A stretch of DNA of 23,356 nt, from NCBI GenBank assembly GCA_035549875.1, contig DASZPV010000003.1:1-23356 (forward strand). The letters are read 5' to 3'. Positions 1 through 7,077 of this stretch are shown piece by piece; position 1 is the first letter of the stretch, and every line of letters starts with the position of its first letter. The notes beneath the pieces are model-generated. The model had not been told where the DNA came from, searched no databases, and saw nothing but the letters and a program-made list of their open reading frames with translations. The stretch comes from JAKFWI01 sp035549875. Lineage in GTDB: Bacteria; Pseudomonadota; Alphaproteobacteria; Caulobacterales; Aquidulcibacteraceae. Made by a program: the position numbers and the translations under genes.

Positions 1-133
1 CGGCCTCGCGCGCCGCGCCGATCAAAGCTGCGATAAGATCGTCCTCAGCGTCATGCTCGACGCGCAGGAACAGTTTCGCCTCGGCGAGCGAGAGCGGTTC
101 GCTCGCCGGAGGCGTTACGATGGTGATGGACAT
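1..133 (-). CDS. GTA/phage gp6-like head-tail connector, N-terminal fragment
   Basis: The minus strand reads an open frame from an ATG at 133 to the window edge: 44 codons starting MSITIVTPPASEPLSLAEAK and continuing with an acidic helix (VEHDAEDDLIAALIGAAREA). The pattern 'TPP…EPLSLAEAKxFLRVxxxxEDxLIxxLIxAARE' is typical of the gp6-like/phiE125 gp8 head-tail connector family, which forms the ring between portal and tail. Its place directly downstream of the capsid gene matches gene 6 of RcGTA-type clusters. The C-terminal part lies outside the window. Family assignment rests on the N-terminus and synteny only. Confidence 0.75.
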   Translation of the reverse strand, partial: MSITIVTPPASEPLSLAEAKLFLRVEHDAEDDLIAALIGAAREA

Positions 134-144
134 AAACACTCCTT

Positions 145-268
145 GCTCCCCCGTTCACGGGGGAGCTGTCGAGCGCAGCGAGACTGAGGTGGAGCCTAGC
201 GCCGCAGGGTATTCCCCCTCCGGCGCTTCGCTGCGCGAAGCGGCCACCTCCCCCGCAAGCGGGGGAGG
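145..268. repeat. Palindromic mosaic repeat inside the GTA operon
   Basis: The 140-bp gap between capsid and connector genes is filled by an element bounded by two hairpins. 145-166 is a 9-bp stem (GCTCCCCCG / CGGGGGAGC) with a TTCA loop. 247-268 is a perfect 10-bp stem (CCTCCCCCGC / GCGGGGGAGG) with an AA loop. Between them are smaller palindromic pieces such as GAGCGCAGCGAG and CGCTTCGCTGCGCGAAGCG. It resembles the intergenic palindromic repeats common in alphaproteobacterial genomes. A related hairpin (GCTCCCCCG…CGGGGG) occurs at 19651. It has no strong U-tract, so a role as terminator or attenuator is only a possibility. Confidence 0.75.
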
Positions 269-273
269 ATTAA

Positions 274-1488
274 TTACGACGCCGCGAACTTCATCAGCTT
301 GACGGCGTCGAAATTCTGCACGCCGCCGCCAACGCGCTTGGTGACATAGAACAGGACGTAGGGCTTGGCGGAGTAAGGATCACGCAACACGCGCACGCCG
401 GCGCGGTCGACGATCAGGTAGAAGCGCGAAAAATCGCCGAACGCGATCGAATGCGAATTCGCCGCGATGTCAGGCATGTCTTCCAGTTCCGTTACCGGAT
501 AACCCAGCACGGTGCTAGCCGCGCCGGCGTCGGAGGGCTGCCAGATGTAATTATCGTTTGCATCCTTCAGCTTGCGCACGGCGGCCAACGTCTTGCGGTT
601 CATCGCAAAACGCGCGTTCTGGCGGAACTCGGCGCGCGGCGTGTAGATGAGGTCGATCAATTTCTCGACCGGATTGCTGCTGGCGAACGCGCCCGCCGCG
701 CCGGAGGCGAGATAGCCGACCTTGCCCCACACATGGCTTGTCTCAGCAACGATATTCGCCGCCAGCAGAAATCCGGTCGGCTTATCGGCGCCATCGCCGC
801 TAACGAACGCCGCGCGCTCCTGCCCGGCGAACGCATCCTCCACCTCGCCGGCGATCCACTCTTCTATGTTGACGTAGGAATCGTCGAGCAGCGTCTGCGT
901 CGCGGCGAGATTGGCGTAAAGTTCGGCGGTGGGAAATTCGAGCATCGACAGCGTCGGCGTCGAAGTCTGCGTGCGCGAACCGGTTTCGCTGACCCAGCCG
1001 GTTCCGGCCGCGGTGATCGAGATCGGTTTCTTGAACACATTGCCGCCGGTGGTGCGCACCGTCGCGATCTCGCGCATCGGGGAGACCGCGCGCAGCCGCG
1101 CTTCGATCAGGCGATCCAGCTCCGGCGGCGCCGTATAGCCGCCGTCGGCATCCGAACCCACGGAAAGCGCCTTGGCTTCAATCGCGGCCAGGCCGCTTTC
1201 ATCGCCCTTGCGCAAATAGGAATTCCACGCTGCCTTGCGCTCCGACAAAATCGGCGCTTCCGGCGCCATCGCCGGGCGGCGCTGGGCCAGCGCGATGCGT
1301 TCGGCCTGCTGCTTGCACTCGGCCACCGCCCGATCGAGCCGATCGACCTTTTCTTCCAGCAGCGGATCGGCGCGGCCGGCCGCTATGCGGTCGAGGCGCT
1401 CGTTATTGCTGGCCTTGAATTCCTCGAACACGCGCATCAGTGCGTCCTGCTCGCCGCTGGCGGCGAGCATCTTGGTCTCTTTCTTCAC
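274..1488 (-). CDS. HK97-family major capsid protein (GTA gp5-like)
   Basis: A 404-residue protein with HK97 capsid architecture. A charged coiled-coil scaffold (about residues 12-75) precedes the usual maturation region at about 105-122 (EAKALSVGSDADGGYTAPPE), where the prohead protease would cut. The shell domain follows, with motifs such as GWVSETGSR, ELYANLAATQTLLDDS and FVSGDGADKPTGFL. The start is GTG at 1488; a Shine-Dalgarno AAGGAG (complement of 1495-1500) is correctly spaced, and the nearby ATG at 1493 runs into a stop after two codons. It follows the protease gene by 1 nt, so the two are probably translationally coupled. In RcGTA order this is gene 5. Confidence 0.92.
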   Translation of the reverse strand: MKKETKMLAASGEQDALMRVFEEFKASNNERLDRIAAGRADPLLEEKVDRLDRAVAECKQQAERIALAQRRPAMAPEAPILSERKAAWNSYLRKGDESGLAAIEAKALSVGSDADGGYTAPPELDRLIEARLRAVSPMREIATVRTTGGNVFKKPISITAAGTGWVSETGSRTQTSTPTLSMLEFPTAELYANLAATQTLLDDSYVNIEEWIAGEVEDAFAGQERAAFVSGDGADKPTGFLLAANIVAETSHVWGKVGYLASGAAGAFASSNPVEKLIDLIYTPRAEFRQNARFAMNRKTLAAVRKLKDANDNYIWQPSDAGAASTVLGYPVTELEDMPDIAANSHSIAFGDFSRFYLIVDRAGVRVLRDPYSAKPYVLFYVTKRVGGGVQNFDAVKLMKFAAS

Positions 1489-1489
1489 T

Positions 1490-1945
1490 TCATGCTCCTT
1501 GTGGCAATGGCGCGGGCGAACCCGCTCGGGTCAGCCGCGCTTGCGGCAACATCGGGAAGTCCACGAGGGAGACTTCGACGATTTCAATTTCCGTCAGCTC
1601 GCGGCCCTGCTGGCGCCGGCGCGCCGCGCGCGTAACGAAGCCGATGGACAGCCCATCGACGCCGCGCGCGATCAGCCGCCGCGCCAGAGCCGCGCCGGGC
1701 AGCGAAAAATCCAGATGACCGCGGACATAAAGCCCGCGGCCATCTTCCTTCAGGTCAAGCCAGCGGCCAGCGACGAGCTTTGGATCGTGACGCACGAACA
1801 TCGGTATGCCGCCGCGCAGCATCGCAATGCTGGCGCGGAAGGCGCCGGCGCGCACAACGTCTCCTGAGAGATCGGCCACGCCGAATAGCGAGGCATAGCC
1901 CTCCAGTTCCAGCGGCGATGGGCTCGCCGCCAGGGCAAAACTCAT
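1490..1945 (-). CDS. HK97-family prohead protease (GTA gp4-like)
   Basis: A 151-residue protein of the phage prohead protease (peptidase U35/S78) family, which cleaves the capsid scaffold during head maturation. Visible family features are EGYASLFGVADLSGDVVRAG near the N-terminus, a candidate catalytic His53 in MFVRHD, the Ser100 region GVDGLSIGF, and the C-terminal strand EIEIVEVSLVDFPMLPQA. Its length is on the short side, as is usual for GTA versions. Its ATG overlaps the stop of the preceding small gene (ATGA), and its own stop is 1 nt before the capsid start, so it sits in a tightly coupled operon. Confidence 0.92.
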   Translation of the reverse strand: MSFALAASPSPLELEGYASLFGVADLSGDVVRAGAFRASIAMLRGGIPMFVRHDPKLVAGRWLDLKEDGRGLYVRGHLDFSLPGAALARRLIARGVDGLSIGFVTRAARRRQQGRELTEIEIVEVSLVDFPMLPQARLTRAGSPAPLPQGA

Positions 1946-2169
1946 TTCCGGTCCAGCCGCCGTTCGATGCGGTCAAGCGATTGCTGCGCCAGCGTCATCT
2001 GCGTTTCGAGCCGGGCGATGCGCTCGGCCACCGGCTGCTGCGCCCGCAGCCGCGCTTCGAGTTCATTGAGCCGTGCGGACGCGCCGCCCGCCCAGATCAG
2101 CGCGCTGGCGGTTTGCAGCGCCAGCGCCGAAAACAGCGCCGCCGCGACCCGCAAATCCAGTTTCATCAT
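1942..2169 (-). CDS. Small membrane/coiled-coil protein between portal and protease (GTA g3.5-position)
   Basis: A protein of about 75 residues. I chose the tandem ATG at 2169/2166, which overlaps the portal stop (ATGATGA), although the frame stays open upstream within the portal gene. It has one hydrophobic segment (about residues 5-29, LRVAAALFSALALQTASALIWAGG) followed by an amphipathic coiled-coil tail (LNELEARLRAQQ…ERIARLETQMTLAQQSLDRIERRLDRK). Its stop overlaps the protease start by 4 nt. RcGTA clusters carry a small gene (g3.5) at this place, and I infer equivalence from position only. Function is unknown; membrane anchoring plus a coiled coil could suit an assembly or prohead-docking role. 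Confidence 0.65.
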   Translation of the reverse strand: MMKLDLRVAAALFSALALQTASALIWAGGASARLNELEARLRAQQPVAERIARLETQMTLAQQSLDRIERRLDRK

Positions 2170-3308
2170 CCGTGTTCCACGCCGGCCATGCGGCGTTTTT
2201 CTTCCGTGTCCAGAAAGCTTGTCGTCTCCAGCCGGGCCCAGAGCGCATCGCGTTCGGCGGCGAGCGCGGGAATGGAGTCGAGATCGACGCTGATCGACGC
2301 GCGTTCTTCCCAACGGTCCCCGATCCAGTTTTCCATCGCGCGCGCCGCCTTTTCCACCAGCGGCAGGATCGTCTGGCGCCAAAACGCCAGATTGGCCTCG
2401 CGGTAATTCGAGTATGTATTGTCGCCGGGAATACCCAGCAGCATCGGCGGCACGCCGAACGCGAGCGCAATATCGCGCGCGGCGGCGTAACGCGCCTGGA
2501 TAAAATCCATGTCCGACGGCGAAAGGCTCATCGGCTTCCAGTCGAGCCCGCCTTCCAGCAGCAGCGGCCTTCCCGCATTCGCCGCGCCCATGTGCGCCTC
2601 CTCCAACTCAGCCCGCAGCCGCGCGAACTGATCTTCACTTAAACGGTCCGCGCCATTGGTGCCGGAATAGACCAGCGCGCCAGAAGGCCGTGCGGCATTG
2701 TCGATCAGCGCCTTGTTCCAGGCGCCGCCGGCATTGTGTATGTCGATCGCAAAGGCGGCGGCCTCCATCGGCGATTGGCCGTACCAATCGTCCGCCGGGG
2801 CGAACAATTTCAGATGCAGGATCGGCGAGCGATCGTTGAGCGGATCGCGCTCATAGCGCGTCACCTGACCGCCGGCGCGATGCTCCCAGCCGATCGGCCA
2901 GCCGCGCGCGCCGGGGATGACGCTCATGCGATCCGGCCGCAGCACATAAAGCGCGCGCGGGGCTTCTTCGGCAAAACTCACCGCTTCCAGGAAGGCATTG
3001 CCGCCGACCTGCAGGTGCCCGAAAAACGCTTCGAGCAATTCATGGCCGGTCTGCTCGGGGTTCGGCGCTTCCAGCAGCGCGGCGAGCGCATGATCCTCCG
3101 GCGCAACGCGCAGCCGCACGCTGGCCGCCGCCTCCGCGATCAGGCGCACGCAGCGATAGGCGATGGCGTTGCGGCCATAGCCTTCGCGCGCGAACGCCAG
3201 ATAATCGCGCGACGACCATGTCGGCCGCCCCAGCGCGTGCCAGGCGATATAACCCTGCGGCGCAGTTTTGCGATCGCGCAGGCCAAGCCTGCGCAGCCAA
3301 TTCAGCAT
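2166..3308 (-). CDS. HK97-family phage portal protein (GTA gp3-like)
   Basis: A 380-residue portal protein, forming the dodecameric ring through which DNA enters the head. Family features are the N-terminal ARPTWSSRDY-like region, YRCVRLIAEAAAS, the core GNAFLEAV…LRPDRM, and the conserved GVPPMLLGIPGDNTYSNYREAN region (about residues 285-306), which is characteristic of HK97/GTA portals. The length is family-typical. The ATG at 3308 lies 20 nt after the terminase stop with an AAAGGA-type ribosome site upstream. Its stop overlaps the next small gene. It is gene 3 in RcGTA order. Confidence 0.93.
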   Translation of the reverse strand: MLNWLRRLGLRDRKTAPQGYIAWHALGRPTWSSRDYLAFAREGYGRNAIAYRCVRLIAEAAASVRLRVAPEDHALAALLEAPNPEQTGHELLEAFFGHLQVGGNAFLEAVSFAEEAPRALYVLRPDRMSVIPGARGWPIGWEHRAGGQVTRYERDPLNDRSPILHLKLFAPADDWYGQSPMEAAAFAIDIHNAGGAWNKALIDNAARPSGALVYSGTNGADRLSEDQFARLRAELEEAHMGAANAGRPLLLEGGLDWKPMSLSPSDMDFIQARYAAARDIALAFGVPPMLLGIPGDNTYSNYREANLAFWRQTILPLVEKAARAMENWIGDRWEERASISVDLDSIPALAAERDALWARLETTSFLDTEEKRRMAGVEHG

Positions 3309-3328
3309 TCCACTTTTCCTTTATTGCG

Positions 3329-4639
3329 CTAGAGGCTGCTCACGCGCGGACGTCCCGCGGCGATCAGCAATTCCGTCAGCGCCCAGACCAGCGCATCCAG
3401 CCGATCCGGGCTGCCGGAAAAACCCGGCGCGCCGAACGAACACATTTCATCTTCCAGCGCGGCGAACACTCCGGCGTGGACAACGCGCCCCTGCTCGTAG
3501 AGCGCGGCGATAGGCTCGGCGCGGGCGCGCTTGCCTGTATGAGCACGCATCAGGCGCACGACCATGTCGGGCGCGGCCTGGTTCAGCACCGTGCGCACTA
3601 TCTCCCCGCCATTGTTCGCCTCGGCGACGATCAGGCTGGTATCCAGCGAACGCGCGAGATTGGCTGCGCGCTGCGCCCAGCCCAGCGGCGTCAGCCCCTG
3701 GGCGCTGGCGTCGGCGAGCACCACCGCACGCAAGTCCTTGGCCGCGCCATAACAACCGGCCGCCACGATGCCGCACGCATCGCCATCGATCCCCGCGGGC
3801 GGATCGACCGCGACGACGATATGATCGAGCGGCGGCCACACGCTGACGCGCCGCGCCTCGATATCGGGGCGGCGCCAGAGCGCGCCGTCCGGATTCTCGA
3901 TGATCTCGCCCTCCAATTCCTGGCGCCCGTAAGACGTGCCGCCCCAGCGCGCCGCCATCGCTTCAACGAAGCCCGGCGCCAGATTCATCGCATTGCGTTT
4001 CGTCGATCCGCGCGTGACGACGGTCGTCTCCAAACCGATCAGACGCTTCAGCGCGCCGATCGGTTTGGGCGTCGTGGTCACCACAGCCCGAGGGTCGGCG
4101 CCCAGCCGAAGCCCGAGCGCCAGCAGCGCCCAGGTTTCTTCCGGCTTTTCCCACGCGCAGAACTCATCGGCCCACGCGGCATCAAATTGCGGCCCGCGCA
4201 GCCCTTCCGGATCGGCGGCCGACAGCGCGTGCGCCTCCGCTCCGTTCGGCCAGATCAGCCGCCGGCGCGACGCTTCATAAAACGGCGGCGAGCGGCTCAG
4301 AGACCGCAGGCCGCTCGGCCCATCGATCATCACCTCTCGCACGTCGTGGAACGTCGGCCCGATCAGCGCGATGCGGCGCTTGCCGCGCGCCTCGACCTGT
4401 TCGCGCACCCATTCGGCGCCGGCGCGCGTCTTGCCCGCGCCGCGGCCGCCGAGAAACACCCAGAGGCGCCAGGGTTCCGGCGGCGGGGTTTGTTCTTCGC
4501 GGCGCCAGAACGGCCACGACCGAAAAACCCTGCCCAACTCAGCCGGGCTCAGCGCCTCCTTCAAATAATGGATCAAGACCTTCTTCTCGTCGAAAGCGAT
4601 CGATTCGAATTTCAAGCTCCCGAAGGAAAGCCTCTCCAT
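3329..4639 (-). CDS. Large terminase subunit, GTA TerL-like (gp2)
   Basis: A 436-residue packaging motor. The ATPase half has Walker A at residues 64-71 (GGRGAGKT, in the GTA-typical context LGGRGAGKTRAGAEWVR) and Walker B ending in D158-E159 (AAWADEF). A coupling-like TTTPKP motif lies at 188-193. The RNase-H-fold nuclease half shows acidic residues D279 (VAVDPP), E340 (VAEANNGGE) and D412/D415 (PDRLDALVWAL), so it appears catalytically intact. The ATG at 4639 overlaps the upstream gene by 101 nt. A TTG at 4576 would reduce the overlap and still begin before the conserved SPAEL…SWPFW region, so the true start is uncertain. Confidence 0.93.
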   Translation of the reverse strand: MERLSFGSLKFESIAFDEKKVLIHYLKEALSPAELGRVFRSWPFWRREEQTPPPEPWRLWVFLGGRGAGKTRAGAEWVREQVEARGKRRIALIGPTFHDVREVMIDGPSGLRSLSRSPPFYEASRRRLIWPNGAEAHALSAADPEGLRGPQFDAAWADEFCAWEKPEETWALLALGLRLGADPRAVVTTTPKPIGALKRLIGLETTVVTRGSTKRNAMNLAPGFVEAMAARWGGTSYGRQELEGEIIENPDGALWRRPDIEARRVSVWPPLDHIVVAVDPPAGIDGDACGIVAAGCYGAAKDLRAVVLADASAQGLTPLGWAQRAANLARSLDTSLIVAEANNGGEIVRTVLNQAAPDMVVRLMRAHTGKRARAEPIAALYEQGRVVHAGVFAALEDEMCSFGAPGFSGSPDRLDALVWALTELLIAAGRPRVSSL

Positions 4640-4886
4640 CCTGTTCCGTTTCCTCAGCCTTCAATGCCGCCATGGCCGCGGCGCGCCATTGCTCGACCTC
4701 GGCCGCCGCTTTCGCGATGGCGGAGAGCGCCTTGGCGCGCCGCTCGGCGTCCTGCGCCTCGCCGGCAGCCAATGCAGCTTCCGCCTCGGCCAAAGCCGCC
4801 CGCCAACGCGATTCGCGGTCGGCCAGGTCGGCGGCGATATCGGCCGCGAAGGCCGCGCCGTTGTTTAGGTCCGCTTTTTTGGACAT
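4539..4886 (-). CDS. Small helical protein, likely GTA gp1/small terminase equivalent
   Basis: A 115-residue, Ala/Glu-rich, strongly helical protein with no recognisable catalytic motif. A long coiled-coil stretch covers about residues 20-80, and the C-terminus is charged (ELEIRIDRFRREEGLDPLFE). It is the first gene of the minus-strand head cluster, immediately before TerL, which is where gene 1 (small terminase) sits in RcGTA-type clusters. The assignment therefore comes from position and helical character, not from a motif. A TATTAT box lies only 5 nt before its ATG, suggesting a leaderless transcript. It overlaps the TerL frame by 101 nt. Confidence 0.6.
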   Translation of the reverse strand: MSKKADLNNGAAFAADIAADLADRESRWRAALAEAEAALAAGEAQDAERRAKALSAIAKAAAEVEQWRAAAMAALKAEETEQDGEAFLRELEIRIDRFRREEGLDPLFEGGAEPG

Positions 4887-4891
4887 GCGGC

Positions 4892-4919
4892 ATAATACGC
4901 CCGCCGCCGGCTCGGTCGG
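4892..4919 (-). promoter_or_regulatory. Candidate promoter of the GTA-like head cluster
   Basis: On the minus strand a good -10 (TATTAT, complement of 4892-4897) is preceded, after 16 nt, by a weak -35 (CCGACC, complement of 4914-4919; shares GAC with TTGACA). The A of the first ATG (4886) is 6 nt past the -10, so transcription would start at or next to the start codon. A weak -35 with a good -10 suits an activator-dependent promoter, as known for GTA clusters driven by GafA/GafYZ-type activators; that link is inference. Confidence 0.4.
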
Positions 4920-5074
4920 ATTACATTCACATTCGGGACCCTAAAGCACTTGTGCGCGTTAGCTTTTCTCGCGTGTTCAATGGTGGAAATCGGTTCACTT
5001 TTGCTGCATGTCGATGACTGGCGACAGATTTTGGCCATGCCCGTAAGGCAAGCGGCGCGGATTCGGAGTGCGTC

Positions 5075-7069
5075 GTGAACGATTTCAATGATCGCATCGG
5101 CTGGGCGAGAGAAAAGGCCCAGGCGGCGAAAGCCCGCATGGATGAGCTTTTGGAGCACCGCTCCAAGGTGACCATCGGCATGGCCGCCGGAATCGGCGGC
5201 GGGATCGCGGCGCTGGTGGTGCTTTGCGTCTGGCTGTGGCTGTTCATCGGCCTGCCGCAAGTGCCGGGCGCCGAGGCGCTCTGGGCCATGAACCGCCAGC
5301 CGGGCGTTACGTTCGTCTCGGCCAAAGGCCAGGTTCTTGGCGTGCGCGGCGCCTATTACGGCCAGGGAGTACGCCTTGGCGAGTTGCCGCGTTATGTGCC
5401 CGAGGCGTTCCTGGCGATCGAAGACCAGCGGTTCTACGAACATAGCGGCGTCGATCGCCAAGCCGTTCTGCGGGCGGCGCTTTCGAATCTGCTCAGCCTC
5501 CACACCCGCCAGGGCGGATCGACGATTACCCAGCAGCTTTGCAAGAACCTGTTCCTGACGCCCGAACAAACGATCCGGCGCAAATTGCAGGAAATGATCC
5601 TGGCCAAGCGCGTCGAAGACAAGCTGAGCAAGGATGAGATCCTCGAACTCTATCTCAACCGCATCTACATGGGCGAGCGCGCCTATGGCATCGATGCGGC
5701 TTCGCGCATCTATTTCGGCAAACCCGCGACCGCGCTGACGTTGTCCGAGGCGGCCATGCTCGCCGGCCTTCCCAAAGCGCCCTCGGCCTATGCGCCCACA
5801 CGCGCCTTCGCCAAGGCGCAGGAACGCCAACGCACCGTCCTGCAAGCCATGGTCGATTCCGGCGCGCTGACGAAGACCGACGCGCAGGCCGCCGCCGGCG
5901 AGCGCATCAAGATCGCGAAGGCGACGTCGCGTGAAAGCGACATGGGCTACGTGTTCGACATCGCAACCGACGAAGCGCGCAAGCTGGTCGCCAATGCGCC
6001 GCCGGATCTGGTCGTGCACATCACCGTCGATCCGGACATCCAGTCCGCCGCCGCCCGCGCCGTGCAGACGATGCTGCCGAAGCCCGGCAAGGATAAGAAA
6101 CAGATGCAGGCCGCGGTCGTCACGCTCGACACCGATGGCGGCATCAAGGCGATGGTCGGCGGGCTTTCGCACGCGGACAGCAAGTTCAACCGCGCCACCC
6201 AGGCGCGCCGCCAGCCCGGCTCCTCGTTCAAGACCTTCGTTTACGCGGCCGCTTTCGAAGCCGGCATCGTCGATCCCGATTCCGTGCGCTACGACGAGCC
6301 TGTCACCATCGCCAACTGGCAGCCGAAGAATTATTACGGCGATTACCGCGGCGCGGTGAACCTGCGCACCGCCTTCGCGCTGTCGATCAACACCGTCGCC
6401 GCCATCGTCGGCCATGAAGTCGGCGAGCAGCGCGTCGTCGCCCTGGCGCACCGCTTCGGCATCGAATCCCCGCTCGATCCAGTGCCGTCTCTGGCCCTCG
6501 GTTCTTCGGCGGTTTCCCCGCTGGAGATGACGCAGGCCTACTCAACGTTCATGCGCGAAGGCCGCTATCTGCCCGCCTACCTTGTGCAGGCGGTGGAAAA
6601 CGCGCGCGGCGACGTGCTGTATCAACGCCCGCCCATCGAGCCCAAGCAGGTCTATGACACCGACCTTGCCCATCAGATGATCGGCATGCTTGGCCGCGTG
6701 GTGGTTGCCGGCACCGGCACCGGCGCACGCCTTGCCGACCGCGACACCGCCGGCAAAACCGGCACGAGTTCGGATTGGCGCGACGCCTGGTTCATCGGCT
6801 TCACCACGGATTTCACCACCGGCGTGTGGGTCGGCTATGACGACAATTCCGAGATGGCGCACGTCAGCGGCGCGACCATCCCAAGTTCGATCTTCAAGAA
6901 CGTGATGACGGTCGCCAGCCGCGGCATGCCGGCCAAACCGCTGCCCGGTTATTATCTGCCGCCCCGCCCGGAAAGCGATTTCCAGCGGGCGACGTTCTAC
7001 GATGCGCTCAGCGCCGCCTTCGGCTTCGGCGACAAGAGCGGCAGCGAGCCGGCCGACATCACGCAGTAA
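5075..7069 (+). CDS. Class A penicillin-binding protein (transglycosylase/transpeptidase, PBP1A type)
   Basis: A 664-residue bifunctional peptidoglycan synthase. It has a cytoplasmic N-terminus, one membrane anchor (about residues 32-60), a GT51 glycosyltransferase domain with catalytic E116 in EDQRFYEH and the GGSTITQQLCKN motif (147-158), and a transpeptidase domain. The transpeptidase motifs are complete: S383-x-x-K386 (SSFK), S437-I-N439 and K561-T-G-T. It polymerises and cross-links the wall in the periplasm. The start is GTG at 5075 with GGAG upstream; the length suits short alphaproteobacterial PBP1-type enzymes. It is divergent from the phage-like cluster and 8 nt ahead of the ABC-F gene, so it is probably co-transcribed with it. 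Confidence 0.95.
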   Translation: MNDFNDRIGWAREKAQAAKARMDELLEHRSKVTIGMAAGIGGGIAALVVLCVWLWLFIGLPQVPGAEALWAMNRQPGVTFVSAKGQVLGVRGAYYGQGVRLGELPRYVPEAFLAIEDQRFYEHSGVDRQAVLRAALSNLLSLHTRQGGSTITQQLCKNLFLTPEQTIRRKLQEMILAKRVEDKLSKDEILELYLNRIYMGERAYGIDAASRIYFGKPATALTLSEAAMLAGLPKAPSAYAPTRAFAKAQERQRTVLQAMVDSGALTKTDAQAAAGERIKIAKATSRESDMGYVFDIATDEARKLVANAPPDLVVHITVDPDIQSAAARAVQTMLPKPGKDKKQMQAAVVTLDTDGGIKAMVGGLSHADSKFNRATQARRQPGSSFKTFVYAAAFEAGIVDPDSVRYDEPVTIANWQPKNYYGDYRGAVNLRTAFALSINTVAAIVGHEVGEQRVVALAHRFGIESPLDPVPSLALGSSAVSPLEMTQAYSTFMREGRYLPAYLVQAVENARGDVLYQRPPIEPKQVYDTDLAHQMIGMLGRVVVAGTGTGARLADRDTAGKTGTSSDWRDAWFIGFTTDFTTGVWVGYDDNSEMAHVSGATIPSSIFKNVMTVASRGMPAKPLPGYYLPPRPESDFQRATFYDALSAAFGFGDKSGSEPADITQ

Positions 7070-7077
7070 GCACGTCC

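Noticed and set aside
3218..5017. Long plus-strand open frame (599 codons) opposite the TerL/portal region, and similar long antisense frames at 451-1635, 4865-6451, 6997-8271, 8356-9285 and 11664-13193
   Set aside because: They are antisense to well-recognised genes, rich in Arg/His/Ala, and carry no family motif. High GC makes such shadow frames common.
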